Below, piece after piece: positions 34,873 to 45,985 of a stretch of DNA of 64,000 bases. The notes under the pieces were generated by a model, which searched no databases, had not been told where the DNA came from, and was given only the letters and a program-made list of their open reading frames with translations. The position numbers and the translations under genes were made by a program. How positions within the stretch are numbered: the first letter of the stretch is position 1; the number at the start of each line of letters is the position of its first letter. The stretch comes from Amphiura filiformis (Eukaryota; Echinodermata; Ophiuroidea; Amphilepidida; Amphiuridae): positions 30,014,204 to 30,078,203 of the forward strand of contig NC_092640.1 in NCBI RefSeq assembly GCF_039555335.1. Reading direction: 5' to 3'.

Positions 34873-36368
34873 GTACAATTGCCAGATTTTTGTCCACGTT
34901 TCGCCCAATGAAAGTGTAATGGAACTTACCGCTGTTTGAGGGCGGCAGACAGGGTACGCGATACAGCAGTATCAGACACTAATTTTGTCCCAACCTCTCA
35001 GATAAGGACCGTAGGGGCCTACACTGTACATTCGAAAAACCCGTAAAATATTATGTGCACAACATACTATTAATAAAATGTATCATAAGTAGTATATATA
35101 GGCCTATATGTAGGCCTATACATTCTAACACAAGTTTCCTTCTTTTAGTAGCCCCTGAGCCACTAGACCAAAACTATTGATGGGGCTAAGCCCCTACAAG
35201 TCTCCTCCTCGGTTCCTAAGCCTATGCAAACGTGGACACACCTGCAACCGTAGACATCCATGCTTAAACAAAGACAGTGCAAATAACGTACCGTATACAT
35301 TTACAACTCCACGTTGAGGGGGTCCAATACAAATCACAATTGCATAGCATGTTGTCGAGTGTTGATGAGATGGGGCCCTGGGGTCCTTGTGTGCAGATAC
35401 TTACAAACAGGGGTGTGTTTGCACTACAAAAAATGCGTTTTAATCACACTTACCCTTTTCAAATCGTAAAATACTACACGTGTTTACTTGTTTATCCCAG
35501 TGCACTCATTCCTACTATTAATTCCAATACTTATGTCAAACATTAACAATACCCTACCTACATCATGCGCACTTTCTTTGGTACGCCCATTTCCTTTTTA
35601 AAGGAATTTTTATTGAGAAAAATGCAAAAATAGGCACAAAATTGACCAGGGGTGTAGTACCACCTTAAGGTTATACAAAGAAACGTATAAAAAACGTATA
35701 AAAGACGTATAAAGTTGTTCTCTAAAACAGAGTTTTCTCAGTAATCAAATATCGCAGCAAGTGAAATGTTGGTGCATTGGATGTAGCTTAACATTTTTCT
35801 TGTGTGTTTATACAAATTTTTAGAATAAATTTGAAAATCCTTCGTTTAAAGCCGTTTTACGCACCATGTTCACAAGATCAAAAACGCGTTCCATGACGTT
35901 TTTTTTCAAATGTGCGCCTCGTATAAAACCACGCCGAGTGATTGTTTTCCTCTTTTTTGTATTGTACTACAAATCGATTAAAGAAATAATGTTGCCATGG
36001 GGAAGAACCAAATACAGTACCGATTAAATTTTAAAAGCCCGTTTTTGGGGAACATTTTCGAGAATCTTGCCTGAGAAAAAAACTGTTTTGTGAAATTATC
36101 GATATCTTGATTACGGGACGTTAATTTAGACATCTGAATACCTACATTATTTCTCAACATTCTGCCAATTGCTATCCCATTTGATTTTCACTCCAAATTG
36201 AAGCTAGTATTGCAAAAAACGAGGTTTTTCCTCCATCAGTTCGTTCAAAATTTCAGCGGCGACATGCGTGTTTATTCTAAGAGCCATTGTGCGGACGCGA
36301 TTGTAATCAAGTAATTGCGTCATATTAAAGTAATATATCCGCTTCGAGAACAAGCAATTGCGTCTGAT
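34873..36368. other. Intergenic stretch, no gene recognised
   Basis: AT-rich with only short ORFs. No splice-linked coding segment, clear inverted repeat or RNA gene identified. Confidence 0.4.
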
Positions 36369-36444
36369 GTATGGCCGAGTGGATAAAGCGTTAGACTGGG
36401 AATCTGTTGTGAACTTTTTTGTGGGTTCGAGTCCCCGTGAGGCT
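36369..36444 (+). other. tRNA-like sequence (Ser/Leu-type body, probably SINE head or pseudogene)
   Basis: TGGCCGAGTGG is a good A box and GGTTCGAGTCC a good B box. GCGTTAGACTGGGAATCT resembles a class II anticodon region, but the T stem and acceptor stem do not pair fully. A (TTTC)n tract follows directly. Confidence 0.45.
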
Positions 36445-36454
36445 GAATTTCCTT

Positions 36455-36655
36455 TTTTTTCCTCTTTTCTCATTTTTACTTCCTTTCTTTCCTCTTTTCT
36501 TTCTCCTTATCATTTCTCTTTTTTTTTCCTTTCTTTCTTTCTTTCTTTCTTCCTTTCATTTTCGTTATTTTTCTTTCTCTTTCTCTTTCTCTCTCTTTCT
36601 TTCTCTTTTTTCACTATTTCTTTATTCTTTCTTGCTCCTTTCTTTAGTTTTATTT
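36455..36655. repeat. Pyrimidine tract, (TTTC)n-rich
   Basis: T/C-only sequence with TTTC runs. The two overlapping ORFs here are low-complexity artefacts. Confidence 0.9.
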
Positions 36656-37931
36656 GATTGATTCGCTGACTGCAGTGAATCGTGATTGATTGTTGTTCAC
36701 TTTATATAATTCAGAAATTTGTAGGCCTGCTAAGTCTGTCTCGTTGTTCTTCCCAAATTCGATTTGCAAATAATTGCTTTTTGATATTGTTGTTGATGTT
36801 ATTGTTGTACCCTATTACATTGTAATCAGGTGAATATCAGCATTTATTTATTTCATCAAAGATATCAAGGCTATAAATTCAAAATCAACACATTTTCCAG
36901 GGCGTAGCTTGACGAAGTGCCCCCAATCAATTTTAAAATTTAAAAATCCTTATGAAAATTGTGCCCCCCCCCGGCATCCGACCCGGCATGCCGCCCCTCA
37001 TGACACCCCCCCCCCCGACTCACGAGCTCCGGGCACGAGCTAAGCCAAGTTTCATGTCTTGACCGTGGATCGATATTCTATTGTAAGTATAGGCCTACGT
37101 CCCAGTGTACACGCTTGTTCATTTTCTGCATGGCTGTTTCTGTTATGAACTTACGCCCTCTGATATCAAGCGCATGAAAAACTCTCGGCTAACCTTAAAT
37201 TGATCTTTCAAATGATTTTGTACTGAATTGCGCGAAAAATGTTGACTTTCATCGGTAGGAGGGGGCGCAGAATCGACGTTGAATTGATCAATTCTGCGCC
37301 CCCTAAAGGTGTCACACAGGGCACGTGCCCCCTCTGACCCCCCCGTCGTACGTCAAGTGTTGTTTCTTGCAAAAGCTGATCGCACATGTGACTCCCGGAT
37401 GTGACTCAAAGAATGGGGAAGGGGCCAAAGACTCGATGGTTCAAAGTGGATCAGAAAGCGGGGGAACAATGTTATCAATCGCGTTTGGATCTATATTATA
37501 GGAGGGCATTGGTTGAGAATATGACCTTTTTAAAAGGGGGTCTTCGGGTGAGAGCCTAAAAGACTCAAAAATTGAATTTCTAGTTCCAAATGGCTTCAAA
37601 TTGCTTTGTTATTTCAAAAGAAGTAACAAAATCAGTGATAGATGGCTCGTTGCTGTTCAAATGGAAAAATAAGGGTCTATCGGTGACAGATCAGAAGGAA
37701 AAATAAGGGGCCTTGGGTGACAGAGCATGTGCTCATAACAAAATATGGGGCCTTTGGGTGACAAAGTGAGAGAGCCCCCCCCCGGATATTAGCGAAATTC
37801 AGATCAGCTTGCTGCGCTATGTGTCCTATTATATATCCATTGAATTTTCTGTAGAACTCTGGTTTGCTAGTTTTGATTCTAGCTTCTGCCTGTTTTCTTT
37901 CTTTCTATCTTTCTTTCTTTCTATTTCGGAA
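36656..37931. other. Intergenic stretch with GGGGCC/GGGTGACA repeats and one strong hairpin
   Basis: GGGGGCGCAGAAT at 37261 pairs with ATTCTGCGCCCCC ending at 37303. CAGGGCGTAGC at 36899 and C-rich tracts near 36964-37020 look like decayed hAT-type MITE ends. AATAAGGGGCC...GGGTGACA recurs at 37540-37760. No gene seen. Confidence 0.5.
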
Positions 37932-38159
37932 TTGGGCTATTCCAGCTGAAACCATACAACCCATAAATGGAAGACATGACCTTAAATCTTGCGCACAGGG
38001 AGTGTTACCTGAGAACATAAAAAAAGTGTCTCATCTACTATTTCCATGCTGAGAATGAGATTGAATGGGTGTTTCCATTTGAAATCTACCCCCATGTGTG
38101 GGAGATTAAGGTCATGTCTTCCACAGGGGGTGTATGGATTTCAACTGGAATAGCCCATT
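37932..38159. mobile_element. Palindromic MITE, GGGCTATTCCAG family
   Basis: ATTGGGCTATTCCAGCTGAA at the left and the inverse at 38140-38159. The arms run through GGAAGACATGACCTTAA. 228 bp. Confidence 0.8.
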
Positions 38160-38374
38160 GCTAATCTCAGCCTATATAGTTCTGTAATTTATATACTAAA
38201 TGCACACAAATAACGCTGAAAATGTCCGCATTTACTTTGACTATACACATAATACATCTAGCTTATATTTCAAAATAATAAGAAAAGATATTAAGTGATC
38301 TGAAAGAAGAACTATGTTTCTTTAAATTTTCTTGTTCAGCAGATTACGAAAAAAAGTGGGAGTGAGGAACTAAA

Positions 38375-38447
38375 ATGGTTCGACTGAGCGTCTTTGTCAT
38401 GTGTGTTGTTATGATGGTGGTTTGGGATCGCTGCTTGGCCGAAAATG
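38375..38447 (+). CDS. PLA2-type signal-peptide exon (C); orphan, or first exon of a secreted nucleoredoxin-like protein
   Basis: The exon reads MVRLSVFVMCVVMMVVWDRC, then LAEN, and a final G before GTAGAT. It is plainly homologous to PLA2-B exon 1 (VFVMC..MMVVWD.CLAE), has the same phase, and its 5' side shares TTAAATTTTCTTGTTCAG-like sequence with B. No homologue of PLA2 exons 2-5 lies downstream in the window. The next recognisable coding segment is the nucleoredoxin-like exon. Splicing from 38447 to 41887 would keep the frame and give ...CLAEN-G-RIVDILQHV. The intron would be 3,439 bp, of which 3,333 bp is an inserted transposon. So this is either a dead PLA2 leftover or the signal-peptide exon of a chimeric secreted protein. 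Confidence 0.75.
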
Positions 38448-39416
38448 GTAGATATTTTAATCGCAAAAATGAGTATATTGCACAATAGAACAGAAAAACC
38501 TGGTTTTCGTCGACAAACCTGGTTTTTCGATCGGAAAACCAGGTTTATCGGCCGAGAACCCTGGTTTTTCGCCGATAAACTTGGTTTATCACTGATAAAC
38601 CTGGTTTTTCAATCGAAAACCAGGTCAAATCGATTGTCATAGTTTTTTGAAAAACCAGGTTTCTCGGTCGAAAAGACGTAATTTTCTTTATTTTTATATC
38701 ACTAGCGGGACACCCGCGCTTGGCGAGGGTCCCCGCAAGATGAGTAAATGGGAGCGTTCACTAAAACAGGAGGAATTACTGAACATGAGATAGAATCATT
38801 GAAAAGATAAATTTTGGGTGAGTAGATCAAAATCATGATAGCTCTGGTTTGTAACCTAACATTGACCCTGGGGTTTGGCATTAAAGTGTGAGTATACATT
38901 ATCTTAACTAATTAGTAAGTCGCGTGGCTAAGATTAGTGAGTGGATATAATAAAAATTCCCTCTAAAAGGGAAAGCCAGCCTCAATGTAGAAGAGGTCTT
39001 GTAATTAGTTTTGGTCAATGTGAAAGGCATTTTTAGGATCACGGCTTACTACATCCATGTTACATGACAGTCCACCAAACCATCAACGGTGAGAAGATGT
39101 ACACTGAAACTGCAGAAAACATTAACTCCTAATCTCCTGTCAACTCTTTAATTCATTATTGTTCATTATTATTAATTCATTATTGTTCTCTAAATTGTTC
39201 TGTTCTGGTTTTATTTGTCTTTTCAGCTTTTTACCCACGATATTTCAATTTCCAATTTTTAATACCATAACTTACGAACTCAATTTCTTCGCTTAGGAAT
39301 GTCCGATTTTATTGGGGAAAACGGCGTTGTGGAGCAAAATAGCTCTTTATGTGAAAGCCTCCAAATTTATAAGCTGTCCAAAAGATGTCTGTTTTTGACA
39401 TGATACACCATATTTC

Positions 39417-39776
39417 TTAAAGACCCATTCAGTGATCCCAGTGCAAGAGTAAAAAAATTAAAATTGTTTATAAATTGCTTAAAAGAGAAGGATAGGCCTA
39501 AGTCATTCAAATTGTCATTTGGTATTTTTGAAATGCAAAATTTGGCAAAAGTTCAAGCCCCGCCATTCAAATACTTGTAGCTAATTTTAGATACTGTCAG
39601 TATCTAAAAATACAGATTCGTGTAAAATGTCTTATTTTGTCTTAAATAGGCCTACACGGCTTTTGGCTGAACCATTCGCAGACTTAGCACATCTATGTAA
39701 TAACAAAGGTACGGTACCAAAATTTTGATGATTTTTACGATCGTCCGGATGAGCAAATCACTGAATGGGCCTTTAA
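39417..39776. mobile_element. MITE with TTAA target site, CCCATTCAGTGAT family
   Basis: TTAA, then AGACCCATTCAGTGATCC at the left; AAATCACTGAATGGGCC, then TTTAA at the right. About 360 bp. Confidence 0.75.
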
Positions 39777-40053
39777 TATTAATAATAGATAAGCTGCCTT
39801 TAAAAATATTATTGACAATGTTGAGAGTAGGAATTACCTTGAAAAATGTCTCAAAAATACAACATGCCAGTTATATTCCGGTCTGAAACGATCAGACAAT
39901 ATTTTAAACATTAATAACATCATAAACCCAAATCGTGAAAAAATCACCCCGGGTAGATTTTTGGCTATTTCTCCATTTACGATCCTGCCCAAAAGTGTCT
40001 GCTTTCGATATACCACGTCACAAATACTACACTGCACTGACTGCAGGTTTTAG

Positions 40054-40383
40054 TTAAAAGGGCATTTCGTGATCCACAGCATCATCCCCTAACTTTTCTC
40101 AAAAAAAGTTGAGATTTTTATATCACTGGAAACCTCTGGCTACATAATGTTTATGTACAAAATATTTCTTGCAGATTAATTCGTTAGCAAAGTAATCGTG
40201 AAATTTGAATTTCGTTCTGGTATACCAGAACAAAATTGCAACACATTGTGTACACATAACCATGCATAACTCGTAAAGGCAAAATCGGAATCAACTGAAA
40301 TTTTTTAGAATAAGCTTTTTTTTTTTTTATCTACTGAAAAATGTCATAAAAAGAGGATGCTAGGATCACGAAATACTCCTTAA
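40054..40383. mobile_element. MITE with TTAA target site, ATTTCGTGATCC family, copy 2
   Basis: TTAA on both sides; ends AAGGGCATTTCGTGATCC and GGATCACGAAATACTCC. Homologous throughout to 4642-4980, which has lost part of its right terminus. Confidence 0.8.
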
Positions 40384-41879
40384 ATTCGCCATATAACATA
40401 ATATAAACTCACCTTACATGTACATTTTTTATTTTAAAATAATTTGATATTAATTCGCAATGTATAGTTTACTATATGATAGATGGTGGCAAGAACATTT
40501 ATAAAGGACTGATTACTCACTGCAATCTTCACTCTTGTGTGTCTTGACTGTAAGTTTATGAATCAAATAAAAAAGATAGAAAGTAGCTTCACTTACGTTA
40601 TGTGTCATTTTATTTATAACATAGAAGTTATTAAATTAATAAAGTAAGACAATTTATTTATATATAAGTGCATGTCAAATGGGTACATTGTTCAATACTA
40701 TAGGCCTACATGCATAAATTATGCCCATATTATAGCTAGGCCCTAAAAACTTTATTTTGCATCGGATTTTTCCGTTGAAAAGGCAAAACTGATGTTCATG
40801 ATAGCAACTATTTCATCAATAGCATTTTGAGTCATTTTTATCCATAAAACGACACAGGATATGATAGATAATTACTTTGACATCAATATGGTCCATATGA
40901 TGAAGATTTTGATTCTTAGATCTGTTATCAACATGATATCACGCTGTTCAGTGGTCAAGGACCCCGGGTCAAAGACACTGAAATGACATACTTTTCTTCT
41001 GCTGACCATATGATGCTGTATATTAACTATTATTGTTACATTTTAGGCCTATACCTAAAACTTTTAAAGTCATATTAATTCAAACATAACTTTGGTAATA
41101 CTCACTCATTTTCATTCGTTGAAACGGCAAAACATACTTACTTTTCCTTACACATCGAATTAAAATATTTTAAAAAAAATTCAACCACAAAAAGTTTTAA
41201 CAAAAAGTCATTCCAATACCAATAAAAATTAATCTCTTGAGCAAACTGACCCCATCCCAGAAACAGGTACCAGCCCGATGGGCTGGCGAAAAGGACCGCC
41301 TGGATGATTATGGGAATGGTATATCGTAGGCCTATAGAATTTTAATAGGCAGTTGTTCAACAACTTTGGGGGAGGGGAAGGGGACACTCAAAAGACTTGG
41401 ACAAGTCTACGTATACGGGTACGGTTTAGGGTATTTATGTAATAAAATAGCAATTCGGTGTGGTATTTAACCCTGGTCTCTATCATCATGAGGCCTAATC
41501 GCTTCAGCGATTCTTCCCGTTTAGTAATCGCTCCCGTTTAGTCAACTAGCGGAGCGCGGGCATTCCGCTAGTAGTTTTTGAAAAACCAAGTTTATCGGCC
41601 GAGAAACCTGGTTTTTCCGGCGCCGATAAACTTGGTTTTTCACTGATAAACTTGGTTTTTCAGTCGAAAAACCAGGTTTTTCGAATTCGATTGTCATAGT
41701 TTTTGATAAACCAGATTTCTCGACCGAGAAACCTGGTTTTTCGATCGAAAAACCAGGTTTATCGACGAAAAACCAGGTTTTTCTGTTCTATTGTGCAATA
41801 TACTTGCCATAGTTATCATAAACTTCTTTTACTCTCTCTTTGGTCTGTTTATACTGTAACTCCAAACCTTTGTCTCGCA

Positions 41880-42194
41880 ATGGCAGGTCGAATTGTTGAC
41901 ATCCTTCAGCATGTTACGGTACGCAGCAAAATATACGGTGATGTCTTACTAGTCCCATTGCTGAAAAGAGACGGATCTGTACCTGTACTTGGACTCTACT
42001 TCGCTGCCCATTGGTCTCCTCCTTGTCGTGGTTTCACTCCTATATTGAAAGAGTGGTACCTCAACTTTAAGCAGTCCGACAATCGTGACAAATTAGAGAT
42101 TGTCTTCGTGAGTTCCGATCGAAGTGACGAGGAATTTGAAATGTTTTATCATGAGATGCCATGGCTTGCATTCCGCGACGACGTCGAATTAAAG
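41880..42194 (+). CDS. Nucleoredoxin-like (thioredoxin-fold) protein, exon 1
   Basis: From ATG at 41880 (context CGCAATGG) the exon codes 105 residues and ends AAAG|GTAAGC in phase 0. LGLYFAAHWSPPCRGFTPIL (38-57), LEIVFVSSDRS (72-82) and MPWLAF (93-98) match the nucleoredoxin/tryparedoxin-like family, which has YFSAHWCPPCRGFTP, VFVSSDR and MPW.A. In this family the WCxPC site is a dithiol that reduces partner disulfides. Here the first Cys is Ser46 and only Cys49 remains, so full dithiol-disulfide exchange is not expected; a monothiol or binding role is possible. An acceptor at 41885-41886 (GGCAG, after a long pyrimidine tract) could instead join exon C in frame, skipping the ATG. Confidence 0.88.
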
Positions 42195-42218
42195 GTAAGC
42201 AGATGACTGTAAATGGTC

Positions 42219-44500
42219 GGTCGAATCCAACCAAAAGTGTACACAGCATGTTCCGGGCCATAACTTAACAGTATTAATCAATTGGTTTTCGTTTTTGTAT
42301 TGTGTTTATTCGCCTTGATCATACGCTTCGCGCCATATATAATAAGACCCCATTCTGTGAAAAACTTGGACACAGAGACCCCAAAACATGCTATTTTTAC
42401 CCATTTTTTCAAAATATTTCTTAAAGCATTTTTAAAAACATCTAAACCAGTTATGAAAAGCAGTCATTGGATTTAATCTAAATTGATTTCCTGAAAGGTG
42501 TGTATTCAAAGATTGCCTGTTCAATTTTTCACATATTTGTACACAATTATGAATTTTTTATGATAATTTTTTGAGTGGTATTTTTTTACATTACCTACGA
42601 ATACAATTTTTCATAGCACTAGATATATCTTTAAAAAATGGAAATCACTAATAAATGCGCAATTAATACAAGCTTTGATATGTCCAATACTGAAATGCAT
42701 TGCATTCGGACATCTTTATTGTTGTGTTTAGTTGCCAGAAATTCTAAATGGCATAAAGGTAGGTTTGGTAAAAAATATGCATTACCTCCGAATACATGGT
42801 AAAAGCTCTGTCATTTCCACAAACTGAGAGAATAGTAAATTATATTTAAGCAATAGGTGCATTGTAATGCACTCTTTAATACTACCAAGTTTCAATAGCC
42901 TGCATTTAACCATTTCTGAGATATTAACAAAATAAGTAAGTATTCGTAGGTAGCTTTCGGTAGCTGAATGTTGCCTACAAATACAATTTGACATCATGAC
43001 CTTATTGTGAAACACCGCCATTCATGCCAAGACGACGGTCTGCTCATTTGAAAGAAAAATCAGATTCGAAGAAGATTAGAAGGGGATAAATACTTGGATT
43101 TGTCAGCTGTCATGTGTGCTTCATTTTAAACGTTTACCGACCTTCTGGTTTCTGAGTAATTTGTGTCCAAATTGATTTATTCGAAGGTAACTTTTGACGT
43201 TTTCGCTAAGGTTACCTACGAATACCATGGACAAAAACGACTTTTCTCATTGTCTCATGATCTAGACAACACAGTGGTGGACCCTATAAAGCTGATTATA
43301 GTTGCTCTCAAACGAAAGGCCACAAGACGTAACTGACTCCAAGATGGACTTCACAAGTCTGCAATAACGGTTTAAGCGATTTGTGTGCAATTAAGCAAAT
43401 TAAAGTCACTTTAGTGCCTTTGTTTCTTACTTCAATTTCTCTTTCAACCACTGTGAACCGACATTATAAATACATGATAGGGTCTCAAGTATCAATAAAC
43501 GCACATAAAGAAAATAATACATTCAAAGTGCTTTATAAAATGAAGATTTGATTGCGATATCCACCAAAAGACTAATTCTTACCTACAAATACTGAAATGT
43601 TACTTACGAATACAGAATAATACATGACATGTGTAATGAAGTGTCCCTACTAATGGACATAAATTGTCAAAAACTTTAAGCGGTACCCCCGGACAATATT
43701 ATTACCCATATACGGATTCATTCAACAATTATTTATTATGTAAATTTGCTGTTTAACTACTTGTATATCAAAATGAAGTGTTCAAAATCTTGCTAAAAGC
43801 ATCAAAAATTTTTGATCTAAGGTAATAGCATTTATTCATTTGGACGTACCATCTGAAAGAGATCTAAAAACTACCATTTTATTCATTCATTATCATAATA
43901 GCGAAATTTGAACCTCTAAACTCAATATAGATATTGTTAAATCGCTCATGTTACCTACGAGTACCCGAGTTTCTTCACCTATCATTTTATAAAGCGTTAT
44001 GTGTATTCGTATAATTCCTAATATTCCTGAAAACAGATATCCCACTCGTTCTTATACAATATGTAAATTGATTCATACTCATTTGATAAGTAAAATACAG
44101 AAACTGACCTAAACTTCTTTTTCAGAAATAAACTAGCATAAATTGACTAAGATCATATTGATCGCGTTATAAAATATTTTCTGGTTGAGCTAGAATTTTC
44201 CTGACACCCTGTGGTCTACATTACACGAAAAAAGCGTTAATATGAATATTCCATTTGTTTTAGGTGGATTAGTATTGCGATAGTGAAAGCATCCTAGTGG
44301 TATTCGTAGGTAACATTGGGTTTTGATGTCACATTTACTATCACACGTCCTGGATTTATTTTTCAAGATTAGTGATGGCACTTTTGGTTCCTATAAGGCC
44401 AACATGCCATCAATCAATGAGCAAAAGGAAAAAAATGTGGAGACATTTTTATTTTGGACTTTTATTTTTGGCCCGTGGACACTTTTGGTTGGATTCGACC
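42219..44500. mobile_element. 2.3-kb element in nucleoredoxin intron 1 with ten TTACCTACGAATAC motifs
   Basis: Left GGTCGAATCCAACCAAAAGT, right the inverse ending at 44500; GGGCC lies just inside both ends. The interior is AT-rich with no usable ORF. Near-copies of TTACCTACGAATAC recur in either orientation at 42591, 42782, 42940, 42971, 43179, 43211, 43579, 43600, 43951 and 44301. Confidence 0.6.
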
Positions 44501-44687
44501 ATATATATATATATAAAGGGAGAGAGGAAAGTTAGGAGTCAAACAATAATTGAAACACTGACGGAGGCCTAGATAATGAAAATGCTAACACCTGATGACA
44601 TAAACTCTAAACCTAGCCCTAAAGGTTAGGTGTAATTGCGGCCCATTATGGTTGAAAAGGTGTATTACGCATACGGGCCATTTAGGG

Positions 44688-45266
44688 GCTGGCATTTTCT
44701 TCGGAAGCATATGGAAAGGTTTCTATAAACCTGACCACACATTTTCGTCCCAAGAGCTTCCAAGCAAAGAACAACAAGCTGCGAATGTCTCCACCACAGT
44801 CTTTGATTACAATACACGGTTGAGTGCATAGCAATGTAGGAGCTGTGAAGCTTCTAGCTAAAAAAATGACCAATTTGATGGGTTTTTGTCGAAACCTCAA
44901 GTGTTCCCTTCATCCAATTAATCAGAACTTCCCCCTAAAAACACTTTTAGTCACTAGGTCAACAGATAACACAATTCAATGTTATAGCAAGGCGAATGTG
45001 GTAAATCTGTTGAACCCCCTATTTCGACAACAAAAAATGTATGACCCCCCACCACCACCGATACACCTTAGCCCCTAAACAGGATAAAATTTTATTGATT
45101 TTATTGAAATCAGTCTTTTTGAATAAAATAAACACACTATCTGTGGCCATCTTTTGACTCCCTACATTTTGGTCATTAAAAATTTTATGACCCCCCCTAT
45201 TTTTCTTTCCAAAAATGTATGACCCCCAGCTGAGACCCACCCCCTTCCGAAGAAAATTCCAGCCCA
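44688..45266. mobile_element. Inverted-repeat element, GGCTGG..TTTTCTTCGGAAG ends
   Basis: GGGGCTGGCATTTTCTTCGG at the left is answered by CTTCCGAAGAAAATTCCAGCC at the right (one-base differences). The right part includes GACCCCC-rich repeats. No ORF of substance. Confidence 0.6.
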
Positions 45267-45407
45267 CTTATGGTTGCAGAAAGAAATTAAACGCCCGGGA
45301 CGCGATAATTTTTTTCGTACATCATATTTGTACATTTTGAGTTTTTTCCGTTTAAATAATCAAACACGGAATAAAGCAAAACTCACTGAAAAAATAAGAT
45401 TTTCTGA

Positions 45408-45801
45408 AAGGGGGAACAACACTAAATTCTTCCGCATTTGGTGTAATCTTGTATTATAGTTCCGGTGAATCGTGCTGCTTGTTTTGATGAAAACACTAGA
45501 GTAGAACCTCAACATTAAAAATCTGTTCAAAAAATGTTTCAAATCGATTGTGAATTAGTGACAGGCTGTCGGAATGATATCAAGGCCGGATCTGGTAAGG
45601 AGGCGAAATTGTCGGCTGAAATTCGTGAGGGCGCTGTTCAGGGGCCCGTAGCTCCAGCCCTGCGTAGCTCAAAAGTTCGACTAGATGGAGCCCCCAAAAA
45701 ATAAATTCTCATCTTTAGGCAAAAGGGTATAAAAACGAATTTACTTTCTTTTGTTTTCACGTGTATTTCAATGGGACGATTATTTAGTGGTGTGCCCCCT
45801 T
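45408..45801 (-). mobile_element. MITE of the GGTGTGCCCCC family, copy 1
   Basis: Ends AAGGGGGAACAACACTAAAT and ATTTAGTGGTGTGCCCCCTT. Internal sequence aligns with 56055-56523 in inverse orientation (CTGTCACTAATTCACAATCG, CGCCCTCACGAATTTCAGCC). Confidence 0.75.
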
Positions 45802-45985
45802 GAAACATTTTTGAACAGATTTTTTAATGTTGAGGTCCTACTCTATTCATTTCATAAAAACAAGCATGATTCACTTAAATTTAGTACCCTCGAGAGGCTC
45901 ATACATTTCGCTCAGACGCTATTTTTAACCGGAACTATACAGGGTTACACCAAATGCGGAAGAATTTAGTGGTGTGTACCCTTAT
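45802..45985 (+). mobile_element. MITE of the GGTGTGCCCCC family, partial copy 2
   Basis: Runs on directly from copy 1 in the opposite sense, repeating the TTGAGGTCCTACTCTATTC to ATTTAGTGGTGTG portion. Apparently a fused partial copy, with 45820-45940 nearly identical to the corresponding part of 56055-56523. Confidence 0.7.

Larger units (their letters stand above)
38701..41572. mobile_element. 2.9-kb inverted-repeat element with ACTAGCGG ends
   Basis: ACTAGCGGGACACCCGCGCT at the left; the right end is the inverse of ACTAGCGGAATGCCCGCGCT. It sits inside the AAACCAGGTTT element and itself holds two TTAA-type MITEs. No transposase frame is visible. Confidence 0.65.
38472..41804. mobile_element. 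Foldback-type element with AAACCAGGTTT palindrome arrays, split by another transposon
   Basis: The ends are AGTATATTGCACAATAGAAC and its exact inverse. About 230 bases at each end are packed with variants of GAAAAACCAGGTTTTTCG, themselves near-palindromic, in direct and inverted order. TG flanks both sides, too short to be convincing as a duplication. Without the inner element it would be about 460 bp. Confidence 0.75.

Noticed and set aside
36369-36444. Functional tRNA gene
   Set aside because: Good A and B boxes, but acceptor and T stems do not pair properly and a simple repeat follows at once. Kept only as tRNA-like.
36358-36661. Phe/Leu/Ser-rich ORFs that look membrane-like
   Set aside because: Pure translation of a pyrimidine tract, with two overlapping frames both open.
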